Made by a program: the position numbers and the translations under genes. A stretch of 7,464 bases of DNA from an uncultured Clostridia bacterium (GTDB lineage Bacteria > Bacillota > Clostridia > Oscillospirales > Acutalibacteraceae). Location: contig CALYNN010000073.1 of NCBI GenBank assembly GCA_945221685.1, forward strand, positions 1 to 7,464, given 5' to 3'. Shown in pieces: positions 1 to 5,460 of the stretch (position 1 is the first letter of the stretch; every line of letters starts with the position of its first letter). The notes beneath the pieces are model-generated. The model was given only the letters and a program-made list of their open reading frames with translations, was not told the origin of the DNA and ran no database searches.

Positions 1-48
1 CGAGAGCATGCCTAGTCTCGTGGGCTCGGAGATGTGTATAAGAGACAG
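1..48 (+). other. Illumina Nextera adapter/index remnant (not genomic)
   Basis: Bases 30-48 read AGATGTGTATAAGAGACAG, the 19-bp Tn5 mosaic end used in Nextera libraries. Bases 15-29 read GTCTCGTGGGCTCGG, the Nextera read-2 stem. Bases 7-14 (CATGCCTA) match the i7 index that I recall as N706, and bases 1-6 (CGAGAG) match the end of the P7 primer (CGAGAT) except for base 6. The order P7 tail, index, read-2 stem, mosaic end is exactly that of a library molecule. This is untrimmed adapter at a contig end, and genome sequence begins at base 49. It should not be read as a transposon. Confidence 0.97.
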
Positions 49-489
49 GTTTGATATTCTAATCATATGAGTATCAACAACAATGCTTTCCTTTCCGTAA
101 ACATCGCCCACAATAAGATTTGCCGTTTTTCTGCCCACGCCGTTAAGGGTTATTAAATCATCAATATTGTCGGGAACTACTCCGCCGAAGCGGTCACGAA
201 CACCCTTTGCCATATCTATAATAGATTCAGCCTTGCTTTTGTAAAAGCCGCAGCTATGTATAATTTTTTCAATATCCTTAACATCGGCATTGCAGTAATC
301 ATCAAGGGTTTTATATTTTTCAAAAAGCGCAGGAGTAACAAGATTTACTCTTGCGTCGGTGCATTGCGCCGAAAGCCTTACCGCCACAAGAAGCTCAAAG
401 GGGTTTGACGCATTCAGCGAGCATATGGCTTCGGGATATAATTCCTTCAGTATTTCAATGGCCTTTAACGCTCTTTCTTTTTTTGTCAT
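49..489 (-). CDS. nth: Endonuclease III (Nth), 3'-truncated at contig end
   Basis: DNA glycosylase/AP lyase of base-excision repair that removes oxidised pyrimidines. The first 147 residues are present, where family members are about 210. Visible parts are the N-terminal helices (ELLVAVRLSAQCTD near 32-45), the helix-hairpin-helix with catalytic Lys (NGVGRKTAN, K121) and the catalytic Asp (SIVVDTH, D139). These correspond to K120 and D138 of E. coli Nth. The C-terminal part with the four-Cys [4Fe-4S] motif is lost because the contig runs into adapter at base 48. Read through, the frame continues as LSLIHISEPTRLGML, a well-known adapter artefact peptide. The ATG at 489-487 overlaps the rarA stop by one base (TGATG) and has a good ribosome site, GGAG, 7 nt upstream. 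It is the last visible gene of the run. The truncation is technical, not evidence of a pseudogene. Confidence 0.95.
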
Positions 490-1778
490 CACTTTTCTCC
501 GTTATCATTACAGGCTTTTATTTTATCCCAATAAGCTTTAAATGCCTGCTCATTTTTATTGTCGCCGTAGGTATAGTAGCTTCTGTTTTTCAAATTATCG
601 GGCAGATATTGCTGATTAACCCAATGATTTTTATAATTGTGGGGATACTCGTAAAACTGTCCCTTTACCTCTGCATCCTCGCCGTCGAAATGCTTGTTTT
701 GAAGCTGACGGGGAACTGTGCCGCAGCCGCCCTTTCTTACATCCGCCAGCGCCGCGTCTATTGCCGCCTCGCCCGAATTGCTTTTAGGAGCATTTGCAAC
801 AAGAATTACCGCGTCGGCAAGAGGAATTCTTGCTTCGGGAAGACCAACCATCATAGCAATATCAACCGCAGATTTTACAATTGGAATTATTTGCGGGTAA
901 GCAAGACCCACATCCTCGCAGGCGCAAACAACAAGGCGGCGACAGGCAGACGGCAAATCCCCTGCTTCAAGCAGCCTTGCAAGATAGTGAAGCGCCGCGT
1001 CGGCGTCGGAGCCGCGCATACTTTTTTGATAGGCCGAAATAATATCGTAATGCTCATCACCGCCGCGGTCATACTTAACCGCGCTGTTTTGAGTAAGCTG
1101 CCTTGCAGTTTCAAGAGTTATTTCTTTTTTGCCGTCAATGGTCGGAGAAGCGTAAAAGCAGTTTTCGGCACCGTTCAGCGCCTTTCTGACATCACCGCCG
1201 CTGCTTTCGCAAATCAGCTCCGCAACGCCCTGCCCAAGCTCCGTTTCCACTCCGTTTTCCTGCGAAAGAAAATCAAAGCCTCTTTCTACGGCAGGCAATA
1301 TTTCCTTGCTTTCAATAGGCTTAAACTCAAACACCGTTGACCGCGACAAAATTGCGGGATAAATATAAAAATAAGGATTTTCGGTGGTAGATGCAATAAG
1401 TGTTATTTTGCCGTTTTCGATAAACTCCAAAAGGCTTTGCTGCTGCCTTTTGTTAAAATACTGTATCTCGTCAAGATAAAGCAGAATTCCGTTAGGCGCC
1501 GAAAAGGTATCAAGCTCCGCAACTATATCCTTAATATCCTGAGTTGAAGCAGTTGTACCGTTTAACCTGCGCAGACTACGGTTTGTTGCAGAGGCAATAA
1601 TTGAAGCCACGGTGGTTTTGCCTACTCCGCTGGGGCCGTAAAATATTAAATTCGGAATATCACCTGTACTGATTAAATTATAAAGTGCCTTGCCCGGTGA
1701 AAGCAAATGCCTTTGGCCCACTACCTCGTCAAGAGATTTGGGCCGTATTCTGTCTGCAAGAGGTCTGTTCATATCCAT
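489..1778 (-). CDS. rarA: Replication-associated recombination protein A (RarA/MgsA), AAA+ ATPase
   Basis: Cytoplasmic clamp-loader-like AAA+ ATPase of the RarA/MgsA/WRNIP1 family, which acts at stalled replication forks. It has 429 residues from the chosen start, close to the usual 410-450. In order: the N-terminal signature RPLADRIRPKSLDEVVGQ (about 5-22), Walker A GPSGVGKTT (48-56), Walker B LLYLDE (99-104), sensor 1 STTENP (130-135), a likely arginine finger in ILSRS (R146), sensor 2 in SGGDVRKALN, and the C-terminal MgsA-type domain ending with the family signature YPHNY...QQYLPD (about 378-394). The ATG at 1778 is preferred over an in-frame start at 1826 because it has a strong AGGAG 7 nt upstream, overlaps the queH stop by one base (TAATG) and begins at the conserved N-terminus. 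A second ATG two codons later (1772) is possible. It lies between queH and nth with 1-nt overlaps on both sides. Confidence 0.95.
   Translation of the reverse strand: MDMNRPLADRIRPKSLDEVVGQRHLLSPGKALYNLISTGDIPNLIFYGPSGVGKTTVASIIASATNRSLRRLNGTTASTQDIKDIVAELDTFSAPNGILLYLDEIQYFNKRQQQSLLEFIENGKITLIASTTENPYFYIYPAILSRSTVFEFKPIESKEILPAVERGFDFLSQENGVETELGQGVAELICESSGGDVRKALNGAENCFYASPTIDGKKEITLETARQLTQNSAVKYDRGGDEHYDIISAYQKSMRGSDADAALHYLARLLEAGDLPSACRRLVVCACEDVGLAYPQIIPIVKSAVDIAMMVGLPEARIPLADAVILVANAPKSNSGEAAIDAALADVRKGGCGTVPRQLQNKHFDGEDAEVKGQFYEYPHNYKNHWVNQQYLPDNLKNRSYYTYGDNKNEQAFKAYWDKIKACNDNGEK
497..500 (-). promoter_or_regulatory. Ribosome binding site of nth inside the rarA 3' end
   Basis: On the minus strand GGAG is followed by the 7-nt spacer AAAAGTG and then ATG. 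It lies within the last codons of rarA (GGA GAA AAG TGA). nth can therefore be translated both by fresh initiation and by coupling to rarA termination. Confidence 0.7.
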
Positions 1779-2407
1779 TATTCCTCTCCTGTTGCTTTTT
1801 CCTGCTTTGAAAATACACAGCCGCAAAAATTCTGCCTGTATAAATTATATTTGTGAGAAAGCTCTATTGAGCGTTTATATCCCTCGCACTTTTTAAAATC
1901 GGAGGGAAGCCATTTGACCGAATATTTTTCCTGAAGCTCAAATCCGATTTCATTTATTCTTTGGGCGTTTTTCAGCGGACTGATTGAAAGAGTGGTGCAA
2001 AAATAATCAAAGTCCTTTTCCGCCGCCAGCGCCGCCGTCCTTTCAAGGCGCAGAGCATAACAGCGAAAGCATCTTTCTCCGCCCTCGCGGCAATCCTCAT
2101 ATCCCTTTGCAACGGCAAAAAACTCTTTTGAGTCGTAATCGCAGTCAAGAAAACCGACGCTGTTTTTAAACGGCATTTGATTTATAAGTCTTATCTGCTC
2201 TGCCTTGCGCTTTTCGTACTCCTGCTGCGGAGAAATATTGGGGTTATAATACAAAACAGTAATTTTGAAAAACTGAGAAAGATACTCTAAGGTATAGCTT
2301 GAACAGGGAGCGCAGCAGCTATGCAGTAAAAGAGAGGGCAAAATGTCCTCTCTCTTATTTTTTTCAATTATTTTTTCTAATTCCTTTTGGTAGTTAATCT
2401 TATTCAT
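1778..2407 (-). CDS. queH: Epoxyqueuosine reductase QueH
   Basis: Catalyses the last step of queuosine synthesis in tRNA, reducing epoxyqueuosine to queuosine at the wobble position of GUN-anticodon tRNAs. QueH (DUF208 family) is the cobalamin-independent enzyme that replaces QueG. The protein has 209 residues. Diagnostic features are HSCCAPCSSY with Cys31, Cys32 and Cys35, a CFRCYALRL motif with Cys113 and Cys116, Cys106 just before it, and the C-terminal RQNFCGCVFS with Cys195 and Cys197. Several of these cysteines are expected to bind the iron-sulfur/metal centre of the family. The ATG at 2407-2405 overlaps the preceding hydrolase stop as ATGA (4 nt). No clear Shine-Dalgarno lies upstream, so translation probably depends on reinitiation after the hydrolase. 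The stop overlaps the rarA ATG by one base. Other queuosine genes are not in the window. Confidence 0.93.
   Translation of the reverse strand: MNKINYQKELEKIIEKNKREDILPSLLLHSCCAPCSSYTLEYLSQFFKITVLYYNPNISPQQEYEKRKAEQIRLINQMPFKNSVGFLDCDYDSKEFFAVAKGYEDCREGGERCFRCYALRLERTAALAAEKDFDYFCTTLSISPLKNAQRINEIGFELQEKYSVKWLPSDFKKCEGYKRSIELSHKYNLYRQNFCGCVFSKQEKATGEE
1786..1790 (-). promoter_or_regulatory. Ribosome binding site deciding the rarA start
   Basis: Minus-strand AGGAG followed by a 7-nt spacer precedes ATG at 1778-1776. It sits inside the end of queH. It supports the 1778 start over an in-frame start at 1826, which would place 16 non-conserved residues before the family N-terminus. Confidence 0.75.
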
Positions 2408-3858
2408 CGGCTTAAATAATTAGTGGGATTTACCCTTTCTCCGTCAAATCTTATTTCAAAATGGCAGTGGGGACCTGTTGAATTTCCCGTGCTTCCGCTT
2501 TTTGCAATCTGCTGTCCGCGCTTTACGCTTTGACCGTTTGAAACAAGAATCGAGGAATTGTGGCCGTATAGTGTTACTACCGAACGGCCCTTTGAATCGG
2601 TGCCGTGATAAATCATAACATAGTAGCCGTAGCTGTAATCAAGTCGCTGAACATTGATTACAATACCGTCCTGTGCGGCAACAACCGCTGAGCCTGTCGG
2701 GCAGGGAAAATCTATTCCGCCGTGGTATTTTCCCGAGGAATAGTTGGGAAAGCCTGCCGAAACGCCGTAGTGGCCGGGAACCGGATATGTCATATTCAGC
2801 ACGGCGTCGCTTTTTGAATAAACATCCGACTTGTTAATTTTTACAGTTGTTTTATTTGCTTTATCCTTATCCGACTGTACAGCGGTAGTAACCTCGTCGG
2901 GATTTTTAAGTCCTGAAATAAGGCTTTGAATTTCGTTTTCAACGGCGGCAATAAGCTCCTCGTCCTCATTTCTGAACTCGGTATATTGCTGATTTTGTGC
3001 AGTAAGCTCGGCAAGAAGGGCGTCGCTTTCTGCTCTGTCGGTTGCAAGAGCCGCCTTTTTCTGTGCTATTTCCCGACTGTTTTTTTCAACTGCTTTTTGC
3101 TTTGCCTCAAGGCTTGCCTTTTGGCTGTCAAGCACCTTTTTAGCCTTGCGGTATTTTTCAAGCTGCTCGTCGTAGCCGTTTTGCATTGTTACGATTTCAT
3201 CCATTTGGGCATTAACTTCCTTAAGAAGCTCGGTGTCGCTTTTTGAAACGGATTTAATCATTTCGTAGCGGGTAAGAAAGCTTGAAATATCCTTACAGCT
3301 TAACAAAGCGGTAAGAATATTATAATCACCGCTGACATACATTACCCTAAGGCGATAGCAATACGCCTCATATACAGACTTAAATTTCTTTTCAAGGGAG
3401 TCAAGCTCCTTCTTAGTCTTTTCAACCTGTGCCGATAATTCGTCAAGCTGCTTTTGATTTTTCTTTACAGATGGCTTAAGCTTATTTATATCAAGCTGAA
3501 TTGAATTATTCTGCTCCTCCAAAATAGTAAGCTGTTCGTTTATGTAGCCGATTTTTCGGTCGAGAGTATCAATATACTCCTCGGTAAGCTTTGAGCTTTT
3601 TTCAAGCTCTGCAAGCTTCTTTTCGGCGTCGGCAAGATTAGCCTCAAGCTGCTTTTGCTGTTCCTCAAGCTGCTTTTGTGCCTCCTGCTTTTCCTTTTCG
3701 GTAGGCTCTTTTTTAGTGGTTGTTTCCTTCTGTACCTCGGTGGCTTGCGAGGATGGCTCAGTCAGCAATCCGTTTTCCTCGGTATCGGCAAAGGCGGTTA
3801 TTCCCGATGTCAACAGCAGCACTGCCGTCATAAGAAGGGAAAGTATTTTTTTATTCAA
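2404..3858 (-). CDS. Secreted coiled-coil M23 peptidoglycan hydrolase, PcsB/CwlO-like paralog 3 (484 aa, TTG start)
   Basis: Predicted extracytoplasmic zinc endopeptidase that cuts peptidoglycan cross-links, of the kind activated by FtsEX. The TTG at 3858 is chosen because GGGAGAGG lies 6 nt upstream and the product begins with a clean signal peptide (NKKILSLLMTAVLLLTSG, likely cleavage after AFA, residue 24). A Glu/Gln/Lys-rich stretch (about 40-70) leads into a long coiled coil (about 55-315) with the conserved hairpin core YCYRLRVMYVSG...LLSCKDISSFLTR (166-197). A mixed charged linker (about 318-355) follows, then the M23/LytM domain (about 356-484). All expected active-site residues are present: H379 and D383 (YHGGIDF), H433 (LYGHNS), H464 and H466 (GPHCHFE). 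The domain therefore looks enzymatic, unlike the degenerate LytM domain of EnvC. The catalytic domain is closer to paralog 1 than to paralog 2. It sits 28 nt after paralog 2 and overlaps queH by 4 nt. Confidence 0.92.
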   Translation of the reverse strand: MNKKILSLLMTAVLLLTSGITAFADTEENGLLTEPSSQATEVQKETTTKKEPTEKEKQEAQKQLEEQQKQLEANLADAEKKLAELEKSSKLTEEYIDTLDRKIGYINEQLTILEEQNNSIQLDINKLKPSVKKNQKQLDELSAQVEKTKKELDSLEKKFKSVYEAYCYRLRVMYVSGDYNILTALLSCKDISSFLTRYEMIKSVSKSDTELLKEVNAQMDEIVTMQNGYDEQLEKYRKAKKVLDSQKASLEAKQKAVEKNSREIAQKKAALATDRAESDALLAELTAQNQQYTEFRNEDEELIAAVENEIQSLISGLKNPDEVTTAVQSDKDKANKTTVKINKSDVYSKSDAVLNMTYPVPGHYGVSAGFPNYSSGKYHGGIDFPCPTGSAVVAAQDGIVINVQRLDYSYGYYVMIYHGTDSKGRSVVTLYGHNSSILVSNGQSVKRGQQIAKSGSTGNSTGPHCHFEIRFDGERVNPTNYLSR

Positions 3859-3864
3859 TTTTAT

Positions 3865-3872
3865 CCTCTCCC
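3865..3872 (-). promoter_or_regulatory. Ribosome binding site deciding the TTG start of hydrolase 3
   Basis: Minus-strand GGGAGAGG followed by ATAAAA and then TTG (3858-3856). This is the strongest Shine-Dalgarno among the three hydrolase genes. It lies in the 28-nt gap after the paralog 2 stop. It argues against the longer frame from a TTG at 3915, which would overlap paralog 2 and put 19 non-signal residues before the signal peptide. Confidence 0.8.
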
Positions 3873-3886
3873 TTCGGTTCGGTATT

Positions 3887-5401
3887 TTATTTCGGCAGAT
3901 AAGCCGTTGGGTCAACGCAGTCGTTATATGAGGCAGAGGGGGTTCTCACCTCAAAATGACAGTGGGGTCCGGTAGAATTTCCGGTACTTCCGCTATATGC
4001 TATAAGCTGGCCCTTTTTAACATATTCGCCCTCGCTTACAACTCTTTGAGAATTGTGGGCGTAAAGCGTATATACATAATTGCCCTTTGAATTTTTCTTG
4101 TCGTGGGCAATAACAATATATCTTCCGTAGCTTCGGTAGCTTCCGTTGGAATTTTTTAAGTCCTTTGAAATTAATACATAGCCCGATTCTGCGGCAACAA
4201 CCTTTGACCCTGTTGCGCAGGCGAAATCAACTCCTGTATGGCCGGCATATCCCGCACTTCCGTAGCCTGTGGTTATTTTGGTTTGGCTTGGAACGGGGAA
4301 GGTCATTGAAAGCTTGCTTGAAGCTGCTGTCGTTTTTTGTGTGGTTGCTTTTGTTGTTGCTTTTTTTGTTGTTGATTTTGTTGTTGAAGCAGCTGTTTCG
4401 CTTGAACTGTCTTTATTTTCTGTTGAAGCCTTTGTTGTTGTCTGCTTTTTTGTGGTTGTTGCTTTAGAGGTAGTGGTTTTATTCTGCTCCTCCATTCGCT
4501 TAACAAATTCTTCAGCCGCCTGCTCGATTTCGCGGTTAACCTCCTCAAGCTCTGCCAAATCCTGATTGTGATACTCGCTGTAGGCTTGGGTTTTTGCCTG
4601 CAGCTCCTTAAGCAGATTATCCGACTCCTGCTTTTCCTGCTTGTAGGCGACTTCCTTTGCCTCGTAATCTACCTGCTTACCCTGAAGCTCCGTAACAGTT
4701 TCGCTCAGCTCTTTTTCGGTAATAACAAGGGTTTGCTGGTTGGCAGTCAGCTTTTCTTCCTTTGTGCTTAGCTGCTGCTTTGTCGCCATAAGCTCTGTGC
4801 CCTCGTTTTGCAGATTTTCCAGCAGCTCCTTATCAGACCTTGCAACACGCTTAATCATTTCAAGCCGTGTAAAAAGAGTAGATATATCCTTGCTTGTAAG
4901 AAGCGTTGTAAGGGTGCTCATATTTCCACTGATATAAAGGGCTCTTTCTCTTTGAGCATACTGCTCATAGCTTTCGTCAAATTCCTTTTGAAGAATTTTG
5001 CTCTGCTCGGTAAGCTCCTGAATTTCCGTCTTAAGCTGCTTAATTTGGTTTTCATTAGAGTTATACTGATTTTCAAGCGCAGTTATTCTTTTTTTTGCAT
5101 TTGATATTTCTTCGTCTGCAAGACTCAGCTCCATTTGAAGATATTTTATCTTTTGGTCAAGGGTTTTAATATATTCCTCTGTTTCCTTTGACTGACGGCT
5201 TAAGCCGGAAAGCTTTGCCTCAACCTCTTTAAGATGCTGAGTAAGATATGCCTGCTTCTGCGCGCTTGACATAGACTCGTAGCCGTCGGCATATTCGTTA
5301 TCTGCGCCCAGCACCGTCGAATAAGATAAGCCGCTTAAAACAAAGCAGAAGGTCATTAAAACAGAAATCACCTTTACCAATGCCTTGTTTTTCCGTTTCA
5401 C
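3887..5401 (-). CDS. Secreted coiled-coil M23 peptidoglycan hydrolase, PcsB/CwlO-like paralog 2 (504 aa, Thr/Lys linker)
   Basis: Same architecture as its neighbours: signal peptide (KRKNK n-region, hydrophobic 8-32), coiled coil (about 45-305) with the hairpin core YAQRERALYISG...LLTSKDISTLFTR (148-179), linker, and M23 peptidase (about 364-504). Active-site residues are H388 and D392 (GHTGVDF), H449 (LYAHNS), H480 and H482 (GPHCHFE), so it is predicted active. The linker (308-363) is low complexity: 21 Thr and 12 Lys in 56 residues, in TTK/TTTK units. This resembles flexible wall-spanning or O-glycosylated spacers. It is the most divergent of the three in the enzyme domain: 45 residues separate the AA before the second loop from H449 (33 in paralog 1, 38 in paralog 3), and the C-terminal tail is longer and contains an extra Cys495. 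The start is GTG (5401-5399). Upstream purine-rich AGAGGAAGTGAAGG gives a usable but not ideally spaced ribosome site. It lies 59 nt after paralog 1. Confidence 0.92.
   Translation of the reverse strand: MKRKNKALVKVISVLMTFCFVLSGLSYSTVLGADNEYADGYESMSSAQKQAYLTQHLKEVEAKLSGLSRQSKETEEYIKTLDQKIKYLQMELSLADEEISNAKKRITALENQYNSNENQIKQLKTEIQELTEQSKILQKEFDESYEQYAQRERALYISGNMSTLTTLLTSKDISTLFTRLEMIKRVARSDKELLENLQNEGTELMATKQQLSTKEEKLTANQQTLVITEKELSETVTELQGKQVDYEAKEVAYKQEKQESDNLLKELQAKTQAYSEYHNQDLAELEEVNREIEQAAEEFVKRMEEQNKTTTSKATTTKKQTTTKASTENKDSSSETAASTTKSTTKKATTKATTQKTTAASSKLSMTFPVPSQTKITTGYGSAGYAGHTGVDFACATGSKVVAAESGYVLISKDLKNSNGSYRSYGRYIVIAHDKKNSKGNYVYTLYAHNSQRVVSEGEYVKKGQLIAYSGSTGNSTGPHCHFEVRTPSASYNDCVDPTAYLPK
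4313..4480 (-). repeat. Low-complexity Thr/Lys-coding tract (linker of hydrolase 2)
   Basis: Read on the minus strand this stretch is made of ACA/ACC/ACT and AAA/AAG codons arranged as irregular TTK, TTTK and TTKK units (residues 308-363 of hydrolase 2). On the plus strand it appears as GTT/TTG-rich sequence. It is coding, with no regular spacer pattern, and such tracts can change length by slippage in multiples of three bases. Confidence 0.85.
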
Positions 5402-5460
5402 TGACCTTCACTTCCTCTATTTAATGTATAGGTTTATTATTATCCCGCAGGGCGAAATAA
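5402..5460 (-). other. 59-nt intergenic gap between hydrolases 1 and 2
   Basis: The largest noncoding gap in the run. On the minus strand it begins AT-rich and contains CCCTGCGGG (a 3-bp stem only), followed by GATAATAATAAACCTATACA and then the purine-rich leader of hydrolase 2. TATACA and GATAAT resemble -10 elements, but I see no matching -35 at 16-18 nt, and there is no U-tract hairpin for a terminator. It could hold a weak internal promoter or an RNA processing site. Nothing firm can be assigned. Confidence 0.4.

Noticed and set aside
30..48. Tn5/IS50 mosaic end as evidence of a transposon
   Set aside because: It is preceded by read-2 stem, index and P7 primer sequence, which identifies a synthetic library adapter.
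351..1340. Long plus-strand open frame of 329 aa opposite rarA
   Set aside because: It is antisense to a well-supported RarA with all AAA+ motifs. The product has no recognisable domain, and it arises from the codon bias of the minus-strand gene.
1779..1826. Longer start of rarA at 1826
   Set aside because: It adds 16 residues not seen in the family and overlaps queH by 49 nt, while the ATG at 1778 has AGGAG at 7 nt.
3859..3915. Longer start of hydrolase 3 at TTG 3915
   Set aside because: It would overlap hydrolase 2 by 29 nt and add 19 charged residues before an obvious signal peptide. The TTG at 3858 has a strong ribosome site.
4313..4480. Repeat-rich tract as CRISPR or noncoding tandem repeat
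   Set aside because: Units are irregular 3-codon patterns without conserved repeats or unique spacers, and the reading frame of hydrolase 2 runs through cleanly.
4269..4565. Plus-strand hydrophobic frame and minus-strand Gln/Lys-rich frame (4303-4548) over the linker tract
   Set aside because: Both are out-of-frame readings of the TTK-coding low-complexity DNA in hydrolase 2. Their Val/Phe- or Gln-rich composition is a by-product of the repeat.
5402..5460. Internal promoter or terminator between hydrolases 1 and 2
   Set aside because: The -10-like TATACA and GATAAT lack a matching -35 at proper spacing. The only stem (CCC/GGG) is 3 bp and has no U-tract after it.
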